Positions 9,019 to 19,512 of a stretch of DNA of 27,561 bases are shown piece after piece. The stretch is from assembly GCA_027575805.1 (NCBI GenBank), contig JANBPU010000214.1, positions 1 through 27,561 of the forward strand, written 5' to 3'. The notes under the pieces were generated by a model. That model saw only the letters and a list, made by a program, of their open reading frames with translations, was not told where the DNA came from and did not search any database. The DNA is from Mycoemilia scoparia. Taxonomy: Eukaryota > Kickxellomycota > Kickxellomycetes > Kickxellales > Kickxellaceae. The translations under genes and the position numbers were made by a program. Each line of letters starts with the position of its first letter. The stretch's first letter is position 1.

Positions 9019-10219
9019 AATCAGAGTTGTGCTTGCGGTTTACTTTGATTTTTTGTTTAAGTATAGTATAATATGAATAATATAATTGAAAATAAAAAAG
9101 GAAAAAGGAAAAACCAAGGACTTGAGGAGAATTTAGCTGATATTTATATTTATGATTGATGGCTTTATAAAACATGATTGCGATATGTTGAGAAAAACAT
9201 TGAGTACCTTCTTTTAAACATACTCAACACCGACTTGTTCTTCATATATTGAATAATGGTTATCCAGGTATACATGCACAGAAACTGCATGTCACCATGC
9301 CTTGAATTAAAAAACAAATAAAGATGCCTTAATCCTTTAACTTGTTATTAAGCCATAACTTGCCTAAAAAGGAAATTCACTTACTAAGCAGCATCTTTGT
9401 TGATGAAATGCGAGTCACCACAACACAACAATAAGTCGGGGATTTTCATCTATAACCCTAATAGCTGATGCTTTACCAGCAGGAAGTAAACTGCAACTAC
9501 CTTTTCATTCATTCCACGCTGATATTTTGAATTTTCAACATAATAATAGCACAGTTATTTATAGAAGCTAATAAATAGCCCCCTAGCCAAATATGAAAAA
9601 AAACAACCGCCAGTGGTATTCTGGCATCACAATTATTATCAAGAAATTGCCAGAAAAGGACTGAGTGATTGAACCAATCATCTCTTTACCCTAAAGATCG
9701 TAGATCAATTACTGGTTACATACTGCTTCTCAAGTTATCATACCAACGCAACCAGAGTGAGATACACACGTGTGTGGAGACCAACCAACGTTCTAAAATT
9801 TCCTCATTTTTGGAAACAACTGGGTTAAAAAATTATGTATGCAAGTGTGTGTTCAGCATAATTTAAGCATGATGATACAAGATAAGGGTAATGTTAAGCC
9901 TTACCCAATAATGACATTCCTGCATTGCAAAAAACAATTCTGATGACCTGCGCTTCTCACATTCTCACACCCAACATAGAGAAAAAAGCAATGATAGATT
10001 GGGTTAGATTATAAGCGTTCAACGCCAAATTATCCTCTTTTGCCTACTACAATAGCACAAGCTCATATTTGTCTACACACTCGTCGCTTGACACCAGCCT
10101 TCTTTCTTTTCTTGTTTGTTTTACTACTACTACTACTATAAACTTTAGCCCATACATATACATACATAGGCACCCCGTATTGTTTTCCCTTTTATTGTCA
10201 AATATAACGCTCCACAGCA
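9019..10219. promoter_or_regulatory. Divergent intergenic spacer, presumed promoters of the 567-residue protein gene and PPN1
   Basis: These 1.2 kb separate two outward-facing genes. TATAAA at 10137-10142 lies about 80 bases before the PPN1 start, and an AT-rich TATA-like stretch near 9060-9085 precedes the minus-strand gene. CCAAT occurs near 9674. No other gene is supported; the open frame at 9669-9866 lacks an ATG start. Confidence 0.5.
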
Positions 10220-12475
10220 ATGGTTCATGGCTTTATTGCAGAGTCTGAACAAGCACCTTTGCTACAAAGAACAGATGCTACAGTAAGCGATCGTAGAAGT
10301 GAGCTACCACCACCACCACCCAGCTTTCAACATGAACGCTTCACTAGATTCCGGAATCCTACAAGATCAGGCCGTCGCGGTTTAAACACATCTATAAATG
10401 TGTTCAAAGCCATACTGTTTTGTATATTCTTGATCACGGTCCTTGTTTTGGTCGGATGGGTGCTTTGGCTGTGGTTTTCTGATGCATTTGGAGACCATCA
10501 CCACCACACCCATGCTCACGGCCACAGCCCTACAATATTATCGCCGAGCTCTCACTTTCTTAAAGCACAGTCATACAATGCCAACCCCAACTCTGGCGCT
10601 GACACTGCCGGTGGGAAGCACAAGAAGAAAAAGAAGAAGCCAGAGAAACCTCACTGGCCATCAGTTGACTTTGAAGACCTACTCCGAAAAGACAACCAAG
10701 TCTACGATCCCTCAATAATAGGAACATACCTGCACATCACTGATCTCCACATCGACCCTTACTACCTTCCAGGGTCATCAGTCGGGTCATCTTGCCACAG
10801 ATTTGGCCCATATGACCCCGATGACGAGCAGCCAGACCAACTGGCCGGTCTCTTTGGCACACCCAACACTCGCTGCGATTCGCCCGAAATACTGATCGAC
10901 ACCATGATTGGTTTTCTGAACCGCTCATTTGCCAACACTGTCGATTTCGTGATTTGGACTGGCGATAACAGTCGACACGACGATGATGACTTTTTCCCTA
11001 GAACCGGTACTCAAGTATTTGATGGCGAAAGAAGGCTTTTTGATAAGATGAGAAGCCTGTTTATCAACAGACTAAATACCACGCCCAACAATGACAATAA
11101 CAAAAAGAAGGTGCGGGATCAGGAGAAACAGCAACAGCACAGATCAGTACCAGTGGTATTTTCTCTGGGAAACAACGATATGAAGAAACACAATATATTA
11201 GCCAAACCCAACAAACAAAGTACCAGAAAATACTTTAGTCAGATGGTCGATATCATGGGATCGGACTTTATTCCAACCACTCAGATCCCCACGTTCCTTT
11301 ATGGCGGCTATTATAGCTATGCGATCCCTGATCTGCCAACCACTGTGATCAGCCTCAACACCCTGTTCTTTTCCAAGGATAATTACAAGGTCGGAGGCTG
11401 TCGGGCTGAAAATAGCCCTGGTCTGGGACAGCTGGCCTGGCTGAGAGCACAACTCATGGATGCTCGCAAGCATGGTAGAAAGGTTATTATTATCGGCCAC
11501 CATATACCCAATCTCAGGAATTATAGACCCACATGTCTGGCTAGATACATCAAGACTGTGATGAAATTCAAGGATATCGTAATGGCCCAGATGTTTGGTC
11601 ACAGCAATGTAGATATCTGGAATTTTATTGGAAAACATTCTATTCCATTCATTGCAAATTTGGATGACGATGAACAGTGGGAAGTCGATGTCAACGAAAA
11701 ACGTGGCATACTTGGATCTCAGATTGCCACTAGTGATTATGCCGATCCCGAGGCCATAGACAAGTGGGAAGGAGAATGGATTGATGAAGAGGATGATGAA
11801 GGCAATGCTGACTTTAATAAGCAAGAAGAAAAAGATATACCGGACAATGAGTATTTTGCCGATATCATGGAACAAAACGAAATGATCATTGAAGACGGCA
11901 CTCCAGCCAATAAGCTCTTGGTCACAACAATCGGTCCCAGCATCATTCCAAAATACCAGCCCGGGTTTAGAGTTGTCAGGTATCGCCGAGATTTACCAGG
12001 AAACGCCAATTCCATCCAAAAGAATCCAAATACTGCTCGGCAACAAAAATGGTGGAGCACCAGACGCAAACCACCCCATGATAGTAATTTGAGTCGTGGC
12101 CAGAAAATCCGAGCCAAGCATTATGCAGAATTGCCTTTGGGAACTTTGCTTGACTATGATGTATATTGGATGGATCTTGATAAAATCAACACAATATACC
12201 ACGGCCATCCTCACGATTTTGGTACCACTGCCACCATCACCAACGGTGGTAGTAACGATGGTGATAGTATGAGCGCTTTGATTGCGCCACAAAGACCATA
12301 TGAATCCACATTGGATGACTTCCAGCCACCAGATTTTTGTCGTCTCTATCGTGCAAGCGAAGCCTTTGATATCATGGATTTGACTGTTGATTCGTACCTC
12401 CAGTGGGCTAAAAGTATATTGAAAGAAAAGGATGTGCGTAGAATGTTTAAACGCTATGCGTTCATGGCCGTTTAA
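10220..12475 (+). CDS. PPN1: Vacuolar endopolyphosphatase (Ppn1 family)
   Basis: A single-exon frame of 751 residues. The N-terminal tail carries a dileucine-like APLL motif (residues 12-15). One membrane segment lies at about 62-86, giving a type II topology with the catalytic part in the vacuole lumen. The metallophosphoesterase motifs occur in order: HITDLHIDPYY (172-182, DxH), GDNSRHD (248-254), GNND (317-320), GHH (426-428) and GHSNVD (460-465). The C-terminus has PPDFCRLY and SYLQWA, as in Ppn1 proteins. The enzyme cleaves internal phosphoanhydride bonds of long inorganic polyphosphate. In yeast Ppn1 is made as a membrane-anchored precursor and processed in the vacuole. An unusual His-rich stretch (93-102, seven His) and a Lys-rich stretch (133-144) follow the membrane segment. 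Acidic low-complexity insertions lie near 515-545. Its length is close to that of fungal homologues. Confidence 0.93.
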   Translation: MVHGFIAESEQAPLLQRTDATVSDRRSELPPPPPSFQHERFTRFRNPTRSGRRGLNTSINVFKAILFCIFLITVLVLVGWVLWLWFSDAFGDHHHHTHAHGHSPTILSPSSHFLKAQSYNANPNSGADTAGGKHKKKKKKPEKPHWPSVDFEDLLRKDNQVYDPSIIGTYLHITDLHIDPYYLPGSSVGSSCHRFGPYDPDDEQPDQLAGLFGTPNTRCDSPEILIDTMIGFLNRSFANTVDFVIWTGDNSRHDDDDFFPRTGTQVFDGERRLFDKMRSLFINRLNTTPNNDNNKKKVRDQEKQQQHRSVPVVFSLGNNDMKKHNILAKPNKQSTRKYFSQMVDIMGSDFIPTTQIPTFLYGGYYSYAIPDLPTTVISLNTLFFSKDNYKVGGCRAENSPGLGQLAWLRAQLMDARKHGRKVIIIGHHIPNLRNYRPTCLARYIKTVMKFKDIVMAQMFGHSNVDIWNFIGKHSIPFIANLDDDEQWEVDVNEKRGILGSQIATSDYADPEAIDKWEGEWIDEEDDEGNADFNKQEEKDIPDNEYFADIMEQNEMIIEDGTPANKLLVTTIGPSIIPKYQPGFRVVRYRRDLPGNANSIQKNPNTARQQKWWSTRRKPPHDSNLSRGQKIRAKHYAELPLGTLLDYDVYWMDLDKINTIYHGHPHDFGTTATITNGGSNDGDSMSALIAPQRPYESTLDDFQPPDFCRLYRASEAFDIMDLTVDSYLQWAKSILKEKDVRRMFKRYAFMAV

Positions 12476-13044
12476 AACTAGAACCAACGACCCTTTATTA
12501 CATACGTTGCTACTACATTTCTTTACTATCATTAAGAAAACCTCCATCGATTATCACATACATACACTCACTCTCTTTAGTCAAGCAATTGCTATGTCTA
12601 CTATATTCATTTACTGTATCAGCTTTATATATCTCACTTGTTTTATTTAGACCAAACAAAAAACATGACAATTCCTTTAGAATACTCATATCTATTAATA
12701 CAATTTGGTCATGGTTCACAAGGCCTTAAGCAAAATGGTGGGTCTCCAGGAGTAGTTGCATATCAAATGAATAATGATTAAGGGGGAGGGCAAAATCTGA
12801 GGGCCCATTTCTGCCTACCATAGAATCGATTACTAATGAAATCTTGCCATTTGAAAAATAAATATGTTTACAACTAAATGATGTCAATACGGTTCATTTT
12901 AGATGATCGGCTTGAGTACACCAAACCACATCTTTTACACACCAAAGAATGCCACTTGTTCTATACAAAGCTCCAAAGGCCGCTTCTACTCACTCGGCTC
13001 AGTCAATCACAATATCTTTACTAATAATGAAAGAATCAAAGTCA
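12476..13044. other. Intergenic region after PPN1
   Basis: This stretch contains the PPN1 3' flank and AT-rich sequence. Short open frames on both strands are overlapping shadows with no family resemblance. No gene is supported. Confidence 0.5.
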
Positions 13045-13168
13045 CAAATGGATGATAGCTTGTTAAGGACACCTTTTGATGACCAATGAGTATAGGGGCA
13101 ATCCTGGCCAAATGAGTGATCACTATTTGCTAGTAAATGGTCACCCTTCAAAAACAACTACCCAAATG
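13045..13168. mobile_element. MITE-like inverted-repeat element, copy 3
   Basis: The right arm GTCACCCTTCAAAAA (13140-13154) is identical to that of copy 2. The left arm (13059-13073) is degenerate. Both the 96-base core and the approximately 124-base full length equal those of copy 2, and the interior between the arms matches at roughly four bases in five. The ends are CAAATG on both sides. The central palindrome is AGTGATCACT. Confidence 0.7.
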
Positions 13169-14978
13169 GCCAAAAATAGCTACAATTCCAATTGTCTCGA
13201 GTAGATAAAGACAATTAGCTTGGCTCTTCTTTAATATCCTACACACATACAAGCAGTTACCAGATTTGAACGAGTTGAGTAGTATAATACCATAAAGAAT
13301 CATGCAGATTGGCATTCCCTTTCCGGCTTACAAAGACGAATGTCAAAGCAAAGATCAATCGGATATTCCGAAAGCCCAAGGCATGGACTGAACTCATTGC
13401 TGTTTTGTCATTGACTTTTGTTCACAGTAATAGATAGAAGGGCCAAAATGAAATAATAGGCCCACAAGGGAAACAGCAATTCTATCCAATTCACATATGC
13501 CCTGGGAATATTAATAATATTAGTCTTGCTATAAAAGATATATTTGTATTATAATTTTCTCAGAAGCTTCAAGTTAATTGCATAATAAATACCAATATAA
13601 TATGCTATTACAGACTAGTAAAGGACTGCAAGTAGAGGTGGTCTTGATAGATGGTATAAGAATAACGACTAATTAGTAAAAATAAAGTCAAGTCAGAATA
13701 AGAAAGTTACTGAATAATGTTTTTGGCTTTCTTTTTTCCAACTCGGTATAATTACAAAGGTCTTCATCCTATTCCAAAAACCATCCTTTCACTAAATGCA
13801 CACACACATATACATGGATGGATCAACAAAAAAGGAACATCTAGAAAAACAAAATAGCAAAACATAAACGGGCAATAGAGTTGAATTAAACAAGAGAACG
13901 TTGAAAGTCCCCCTGTTGGATCTCTACCAAAGGATGATGGCCATACTCTACAAATATCACGACCACCATCGTCAAAAAAGTCTGAGCCGATGATGATGAT
14001 TGGCAAAGGCAACTTTAAAGCCATGTCACAAAAAGCGAGAAAGTCATGAAAAGATTATGATAAGTGAACTGTGGTGGTGCTTGTTAGCTCGTGAAGATTT
14101 GGTGAATTATGTGTGGCCACTTACCTTGTTTGGATACAAACAGCTGGTAGTTTTCTCATTGATAATTCATCTCTCTCAGATACTTTTCCAGCTTCTTCCA
14201 TCCACAAATCGAATGGGTTGATTCGTCGTTCCTTAACTTTCCTTCTTCCCCAAAGCTTGTCTGCGTCTGTGTGTAATCATTCGCTCACAGTAGTTTGCTA
14301 TCACAGCCACTTGATGCAAATATAAATACAGATCTAATTCTCTCCCCTGTATTTTTATATCTTCTACTATTTCTACTACTGTCTCCTCCCTCGCATACAC
14401 ACACACACTCTCTCTCTTACAATATTTGCTTCCACTTTCTAATTTTCTCACAGTCTTCTCTCTCTCTCTCTCCCTCCCTTCTCTTCTATACCATTTAAAT
14501 ATATATATTCTTGATTCTCTTTTCTTGATAGTCTTTTCTTCGTTGTTCTGAACAAACACACACACACACAACCACCAAAAACAGAACAGGAGAACATAGC
14601 TATTCAATTAAAGAGTTTCTTGCATTTCACCTTAACCATCTTTACACATTCACAATATTACCTTTACGATTGGAATTGAATTACCTTCTGTCTTTTATTC
14701 CTTTGTCTTTGTCCCCTAAATTCCACACCCATTTCTCTTTGACGATTTGGTAATCCCTTTTAGGTAATCTTTAATACTACGCATACACTCTCAGTAAACT
14801 CTTATCTGATGTACGGCTACCAAAGTTAGCTTATCCATAACATCTCCCTCTCCCTTCTTCTTATCATTGATAATTATAGAGATATATTATCCATACAAAC
14901 CACCATAGATACACCCATATATATATATATATTTATATATTTATATATACATACATAAAAGTGGTGTGAAATCATTTA
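13169..14978. promoter_or_regulatory. Long upstream region and presumed promoter/5' leader of the P450 reductase gene
   Basis: This 1.8 kb stretch has no supported gene. The last 650 bases are pyrimidine-rich, with a (CT)n tract near 14457-14480, CA repeats near 14396-14408 and 14558-14570, and an (AT)n tract at about 14918-14950 close to the start codon. Such CT-rich leaders are common before well-expressed fungal genes. The minus-strand open frame 14233-14607 is the complement of these simple repeats. Confidence 0.45.
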
Positions 14979-17756
14979 ATGGTTACGGCTATTCCTACAA
15001 CAACACCCCAGGCACATAATCATCAGCAGGAATATAAGAAACTGGAAAACTCACTTTTACTAAATTCATCAACATTAAAAACACCAAACATCCAAAAAGC
15101 CACACACATCAACACAACAACGGATTTTCCATCGGGTTTTCAAGTACTCTGTATACTCTGGGCTGGAATATATTATCCTTTAGATTTTATATTCAAATCG
15201 GTGTTTGCTATTTATAGTGGAATTGTATCGATTGGACCAGCAGTTAAACAGGAAAAACTCAAAAGACTTTCCCAACAGCAAGAATTCCTACTACAGGGGT
15301 CTAGAAAAAGAGAGTATAATTATTCGGATATGACCATTGAATTCAGCGATACCTTTATTATTACGTCTGTCGTAATTGGTACTGTAACATTCTTGTTGCG
15401 TAAAAAGATTTGCGAGGTTATTGGAAAATCATCATCCGGTATTGTTGGAAACAAATATGAGTCTGCAAATCTAGTATCATCTTCTTCATCCACAACAAAG
15501 GCCACCAATGGTACATCGAATTCAAGCAACCAAATAAATGGCAGCGGTGGCGATTCTTCATCATCTGAGCGTGATTTTGTTCAAAAAATGCACGAAGGAA
15601 AAAAGAATATTGTAATCTTCTTTGGCTCCCAAACTGGTACAGCCGAAGATTTTGCTAACCGTCTAGCACGTGAAGCCACCTCGTTCCATCCCGGCCTACA
15701 CCCAATCGTATTGGACCCAGAAAATTATGATTACAAGTACATGACCAAGATGAATCCCACCAAGGAACTAATCATTTGGGTCCTGGCTACAACAGGCGAA
15801 GGCGAGCCTACTGATAACATGCAGGAATGGTATGAGGCTTTGGTATCTGATCCTGAAAATATCGATGACGGCTGTGAGGTTCCTGAATTCTACGAGGATG
15901 ACGATGTCAGTATTGAGGTGTTTGAACAGCCTTTGAAAAATAAGGTTGCGTATATTGGGTTCGGTTTGGGTAATACGACTTATGAGCAGTTTTGTGCTAA
16001 TATGAGGCATATTGATAAACGCATGTCTACACTTGGCGCAAAGAGATTGGCCCCATGCGGTGAAGGCGATGATGATTCGAATCTGGAAGAAGATTTTTCG
16101 AATTGGAAGGAAGGCATTTGGCCGATTATTTGTGATCATCTAAAGGTCGATGATAATGCTGTTACAGATGCAGATGGTGTAAGTGCTACTGCTGCTGCCG
16201 CCTCATCTTTGGAATGGATCGTTGAGGATATTGGTCAAGAAGAATCTTTGGATAATAGTACTACCAGTACTAGCAGCAGACCATTTAAGCGTGGCGAAAT
16301 GGTTCCTGATACTCATACCGGTCCATATGATGCTAAACATCCATTCATGGCTCCAATTAAAGTAGCTTATAACTTGTCTCCTGAAGGCGAGCGCAGTGTA
16401 TTGCATCTTGAGATTGATCTTGCTGGCTCAGGTATGAAATACGAAACTGGCGATCATCTAGCTATCTTCCCTACCAACCATGAAGAGGAGGTTCAGGCAT
16501 TTTTGAAGGTTCTCAGACTATCTGATAAGGCCAACAATCTTATCAAGGTCACAAATGCTGATCCCTATGCTGCTCATGCCAATCTATTCCCTTCGTCTAC
16601 TACCACATATGTTGCTGCTCTTCGCCATTATCTTGATATTGCTAGCCCACCCGCTCGTGAGCAGATTCGTATGTCGGTTTTACCTTATGCCAAGTCTGAA
16701 GCTGCAACTGAGCTGCTAAAATCCTTGTCGTCTGACAAGGAGGCATACTCACGATCTGTTGTAGATAGCTGCTTGACTGTTGCTGGGCTCTTGCAATTGG
16801 TCAACCGTGTTGAAGAAAAGGCTGGCGTCAGCGAACAAGATCAGCTGGTGTTGCCATTTGGTGCGCTTCTATCGCTCTGCTCGAGGATTGTTGCTAGGTA
16901 TTATTCGATTTCCTCATCCAGCTTGGTTAATCCTAAAATCCCTTCTATCACCGCCGTTGTGCTTCAATACCAGTCCACTTCATCCACTACTACCCAAGAG
17001 GGCGAGGAGAAGAATGATGGTTTGCAGTGGCGTTATGGTGTTGCTACAAACTATCTAGATTCGATTACCCGTTATCTCACTCAAAAGAGTCGAGGCGACA
17101 AGGTTGATGAGTATGTGTTGGTTAAGGCCGAGCCTGGAAATGTCAAGCAAGTTTCGCATACCATTTACCCTGACCTATCAACTGCCGACGAACCATCGTC
17201 ATTGCCAGTTGTTCATGCTCCTGTCTATGTTCGTCACTCGAATTTCCGTTTGCCCACTGATCCATCTAAGCCCGTAGTCATGGTTGGCCCTGGAACCGGT
17301 ATTGCACCATTCAGAGGGTTCCTTCAAGAACGTGTCCACCAGCTTGCTTCAAACAACAATGGTAGTGCGAATACTGGAGCCACAGTCTTATTCTTTGGAT
17401 CCAGACACGAGAAGACCGATTACTTGTACAAATCCGAACTCCTGGAGTCATTTGAACAGCTTTCCAAATCAAACTCCGATTCGTCTTTGTTTACGGCCTT
17501 TTCTCGCGACCAGGCTCACAAGATTTATGTTCAACACCGTATGCAAGAACAGGCCAAGCTGTTGTGGAAATTGCTTCATGAACAGGGAGGCAGTTTCTAT
17601 GTTTGTGGCGAGGCTAGGTATATGGCCCGTGATGTTAGAGATACATTGATTCGTATTGCTCAACAGGAAGGTGGCTTGGCACTTGCTGATGCTGAAGCAT
17701 GGGTTAGCAATGATCTAAAGAAATCTGGTCGTTATCAAGAAGATATTTGGGCATAG
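14979..17756 (+). CDS. NCP1: NADPH-cytochrome P450 reductase, possibly with an N-terminal extension
   Basis: A single-exon frame of 925 residues if the first ATG is used. The usual fungal form would start at Met118 (15330), giving 808 residues with the classic membrane anchor at about 124-140. The FMN domain has GSQTGTAEDFA (216-226), ATTGEGEPTDN and GLGNTTYEQF. The FAD domain has RYYSIS (640-645). The NADPH domain has GPGTGIAPFRGFL (770-782), FFGSRHEKTDYLY and FYVCGEARYMARDV (from about 873), and the protein ends in DIWA, with Trp924 at the usual stacking position. It passes electrons from NADPH through FAD and FMN to microsomal P450s such as the sterol enzymes, and to squalene epoxidase. 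It sits on the cytosolic face of the ER. A Ser-rich linker (about 163-197) and a low-complexity loop between the FMN and FAD domains make it longer than the typical 680-720 residues. Confidence 0.95.
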   Translation: MVTAIPTTTPQAHNHQQEYKKLENSLLLNSSTLKTPNIQKATHINTTTDFPSGFQVLCILWAGIYYPLDFIFKSVFAIYSGIVSIGPAVKQEKLKRLSQQQEFLLQGSRKREYNYSDMTIEFSDTFIITSVVIGTVTFLLRKKICEVIGKSSSGIVGNKYESANLVSSSSSTTKATNGTSNSSNQINGSGGDSSSSERDFVQKMHEGKKNIVIFFGSQTGTAEDFANRLAREATSFHPGLHPIVLDPENYDYKYMTKMNPTKELIIWVLATTGEGEPTDNMQEWYEALVSDPENIDDGCEVPEFYEDDDVSIEVFEQPLKNKVAYIGFGLGNTTYEQFCANMRHIDKRMSTLGAKRLAPCGEGDDDSNLEEDFSNWKEGIWPIICDHLKVDDNAVTDADGVSATAAAASSLEWIVEDIGQEESLDNSTTSTSSRPFKRGEMVPDTHTGPYDAKHPFMAPIKVAYNLSPEGERSVLHLEIDLAGSGMKYETGDHLAIFPTNHEEEVQAFLKVLRLSDKANNLIKVTNADPYAAHANLFPSSTTTYVAALRHYLDIASPPAREQIRMSVLPYAKSEAATELLKSLSSDKEAYSRSVVDSCLTVAGLLQLVNRVEEKAGVSEQDQLVLPFGALLSLCSRIVARYYSISSSSLVNPKIPSITAVVLQYQSTSSTTTQEGEEKNDGLQWRYGVATNYLDSITRYLTQKSRGDKVDEYVLVKAEPGNVKQVSHTIYPDLSTADEPSSLPVVHAPVYVRHSNFRLPTDPSKPVVMVGPGTGIAPFRGFLQERVHQLASNNNGSANTGATVLFFGSRHEKTDYLYKSELLESFEQLSKSNSDSSLFTAFSRDQAHKIYVQHRMQEQAKLLWKLLHEQGGSFYVCGEARYMARDVRDTLIRIAQQEGGLALADAEAWVSNDLKKSGRYQEDIWA

Positions 17757-19276
17757 CAACAACAACAACAGCAACATCGTTGTTTCTGAATATATTTATT
17801 TGCATGCAAAACCCAAAGCAAACTTCTTCACCTACTCTTCTTTATAAATTACTTACTTTTATTACATTAAGCTACTTATATTGGTTATACATTTAGTGAT
17901 AGTATCAATCACAGTCAATAATTTTTCGTTTTTATTTTATTATTGCTTTATTTTGTTGTTTGACGAAACCTCCTCTACTACATATGTGATTAGAAATAGA
18001 TTTGATTCCGTTTACTTGTTCTCTGGCAGATGCGATGATGTTACAAAGCGCGATGAAGCCGTTCTATTAGATGATGTTCAAATTGCAATTATTGTGCTTA
18101 AATTGGTATAGTAGCATCAGCAATCTTTAGATATGTAACCCGTTAAGGAATAAATGTATCAATTAAACTGCAGTATAGCATGCCTATTGCAGTTGTCACG
18201 GATTGTTAGAGGGCATATTCCAAAGTCATTTGATGGCAACAACAAATCAGGAGTGCTTGATTGTGCTCTCGCATTTGGTTATACACGCTATTCCCCGACC
18301 TAACACAATACTGTTTCTCTATATAGATATCCAAAAGATAGCCTCAATCTTGCTTTATATTTACTTTCTGCATTTCCTCGGTCATAAAATTTAAAGGAAT
18401 TGATGTTCAGTAAAGGTAATGTCTATTTTTCATAAGAATTCGTATTGACGGAGAATTGATTATCAAGTTATTTTCTTGAATTTGTAAACCAGAGTCATAT
18501 TATATCAGGCTGAGTCCTATCCATACCATTACTAATAGAAGCCATGATAAAGATATACCCTCACACAGACAGACAGACACGCACGCACGCACGCACGCAC
18601 GCATGATAAGAAAGACAGATGAATAGCAGGAGCCATTGCTTATTGGCCTCAGTTCTCCCAGGCTAAAGCAATAACCCGACTATGCAAGAAAACAAAAAGA
18701 ACCTATGCAGAAACAATCGTGGCTTTATAAGCTATGATGTCATTGGTAAGAAGCGATGGCACGGAACTCTCACTGCCAAACTCAGTGTTCCATAGTCAGT
18801 TTCCAGCAGCTTATACTGTGCTCCCAAAGACACACTGCAAAGTCACGTTGTTTTAACTGTATGCAAGAGATGAAAGACTTTGATGTAGTAGTTTACAGTA
18901 TGTGTGAACTCTTTCGACTCTTGTCTCTATTCTTTTCTAAACACCACCTACTAATACCACTACTTGTTATTAGTATTATTATTCAACTTTTTTTGTATAG
19001 TTTGTTTAATATTAGTTGAGAGATTATATACATAGCTGAAAGAGAAGGATAAATAAGGCCTTTGTCGTTAGCATAAAAGACATACGATATTTATCCTGCT
19101 TGTTCAGAGCTCTGAAACACAGCAACTTTGTCCTTTTTACTTGGACACACACACACCTTCAAACACTTCTATAGATATTTTTATCTCTCTTTCTCGCTCT
19201 TCCTTTAAATATTACATACTTCGCGTATAAGGCATATATACTACATAGCAGCAAAAAAACAAAAGCTAAGGAGCAG
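17757..19276. other. Intergenic region between the reductase and the histidine kinase gene
   Basis: About 1.5 kb. A short CAA-rich stretch follows the reductase stop. A CACG/ACGC microsatellite lies near 18580-18603, and an ATF-like TGATGTCAT occurs near 18735. Open frames at 17881-18111, 18203-18394 and 18756-19019 are short, biased and unmatched. The final part is the kinase promoter and leader. Confidence 0.5.
18578..18603. repeat. (ACGC)n tetranucleotide microsatellite
   Basis: About six ACGC units directly follow an ACAG run (18564-18577). Confidence 0.9.
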
Positions 19277-19406
19277 GTAAGTCGTCTACTTGACAATAAC
19301 CCATACTAGACCAATCTAAAAGCACATGACTATTCGTGAAATCTCAAACACAGCTTGTACACACTATTTATTCTCTTTATTCCTGCTCATTTTTTCTTTT
19401 CTTTAG
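19277..19406 (+). other. Candidate 5' UTR intron of the histidine kinase gene
   Basis: A strong GTAAGT donor after GAGCAG and a pyrimidine-rich TTTTCTTTTCTTTAG acceptor bound 130 bases, similar in size to the confirmed introns of this window. The intron would lie in the leader, 106 bases before the ATG at 19513. This is inference from splice signals only. Confidence 0.5.
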
Positions 19407-19512
19407 TTTGGTACGCACAACAACGACTAAGGATTAATCAACCCCTTCTTTCTTTACGAGAGCTGTTTCTTGGAATACTACATTGTGTCCCTGGACCACA
19501 CACACATACACA

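Noticed and set aside
14233..14607. 124-codon minus-strand open frame
   Set aside because: It is the complement of CT- and CA-rich simple repeats in the reductase leader; the Arg/Glu-rich product is typical of such repeats.
18756..19019. 87-codon open frame in the kinase promoter region
   Set aside because: The second half is T-rich and hydrophobic, the first half shows no domain pattern, and it lies in the likely upstream region of the kinase.
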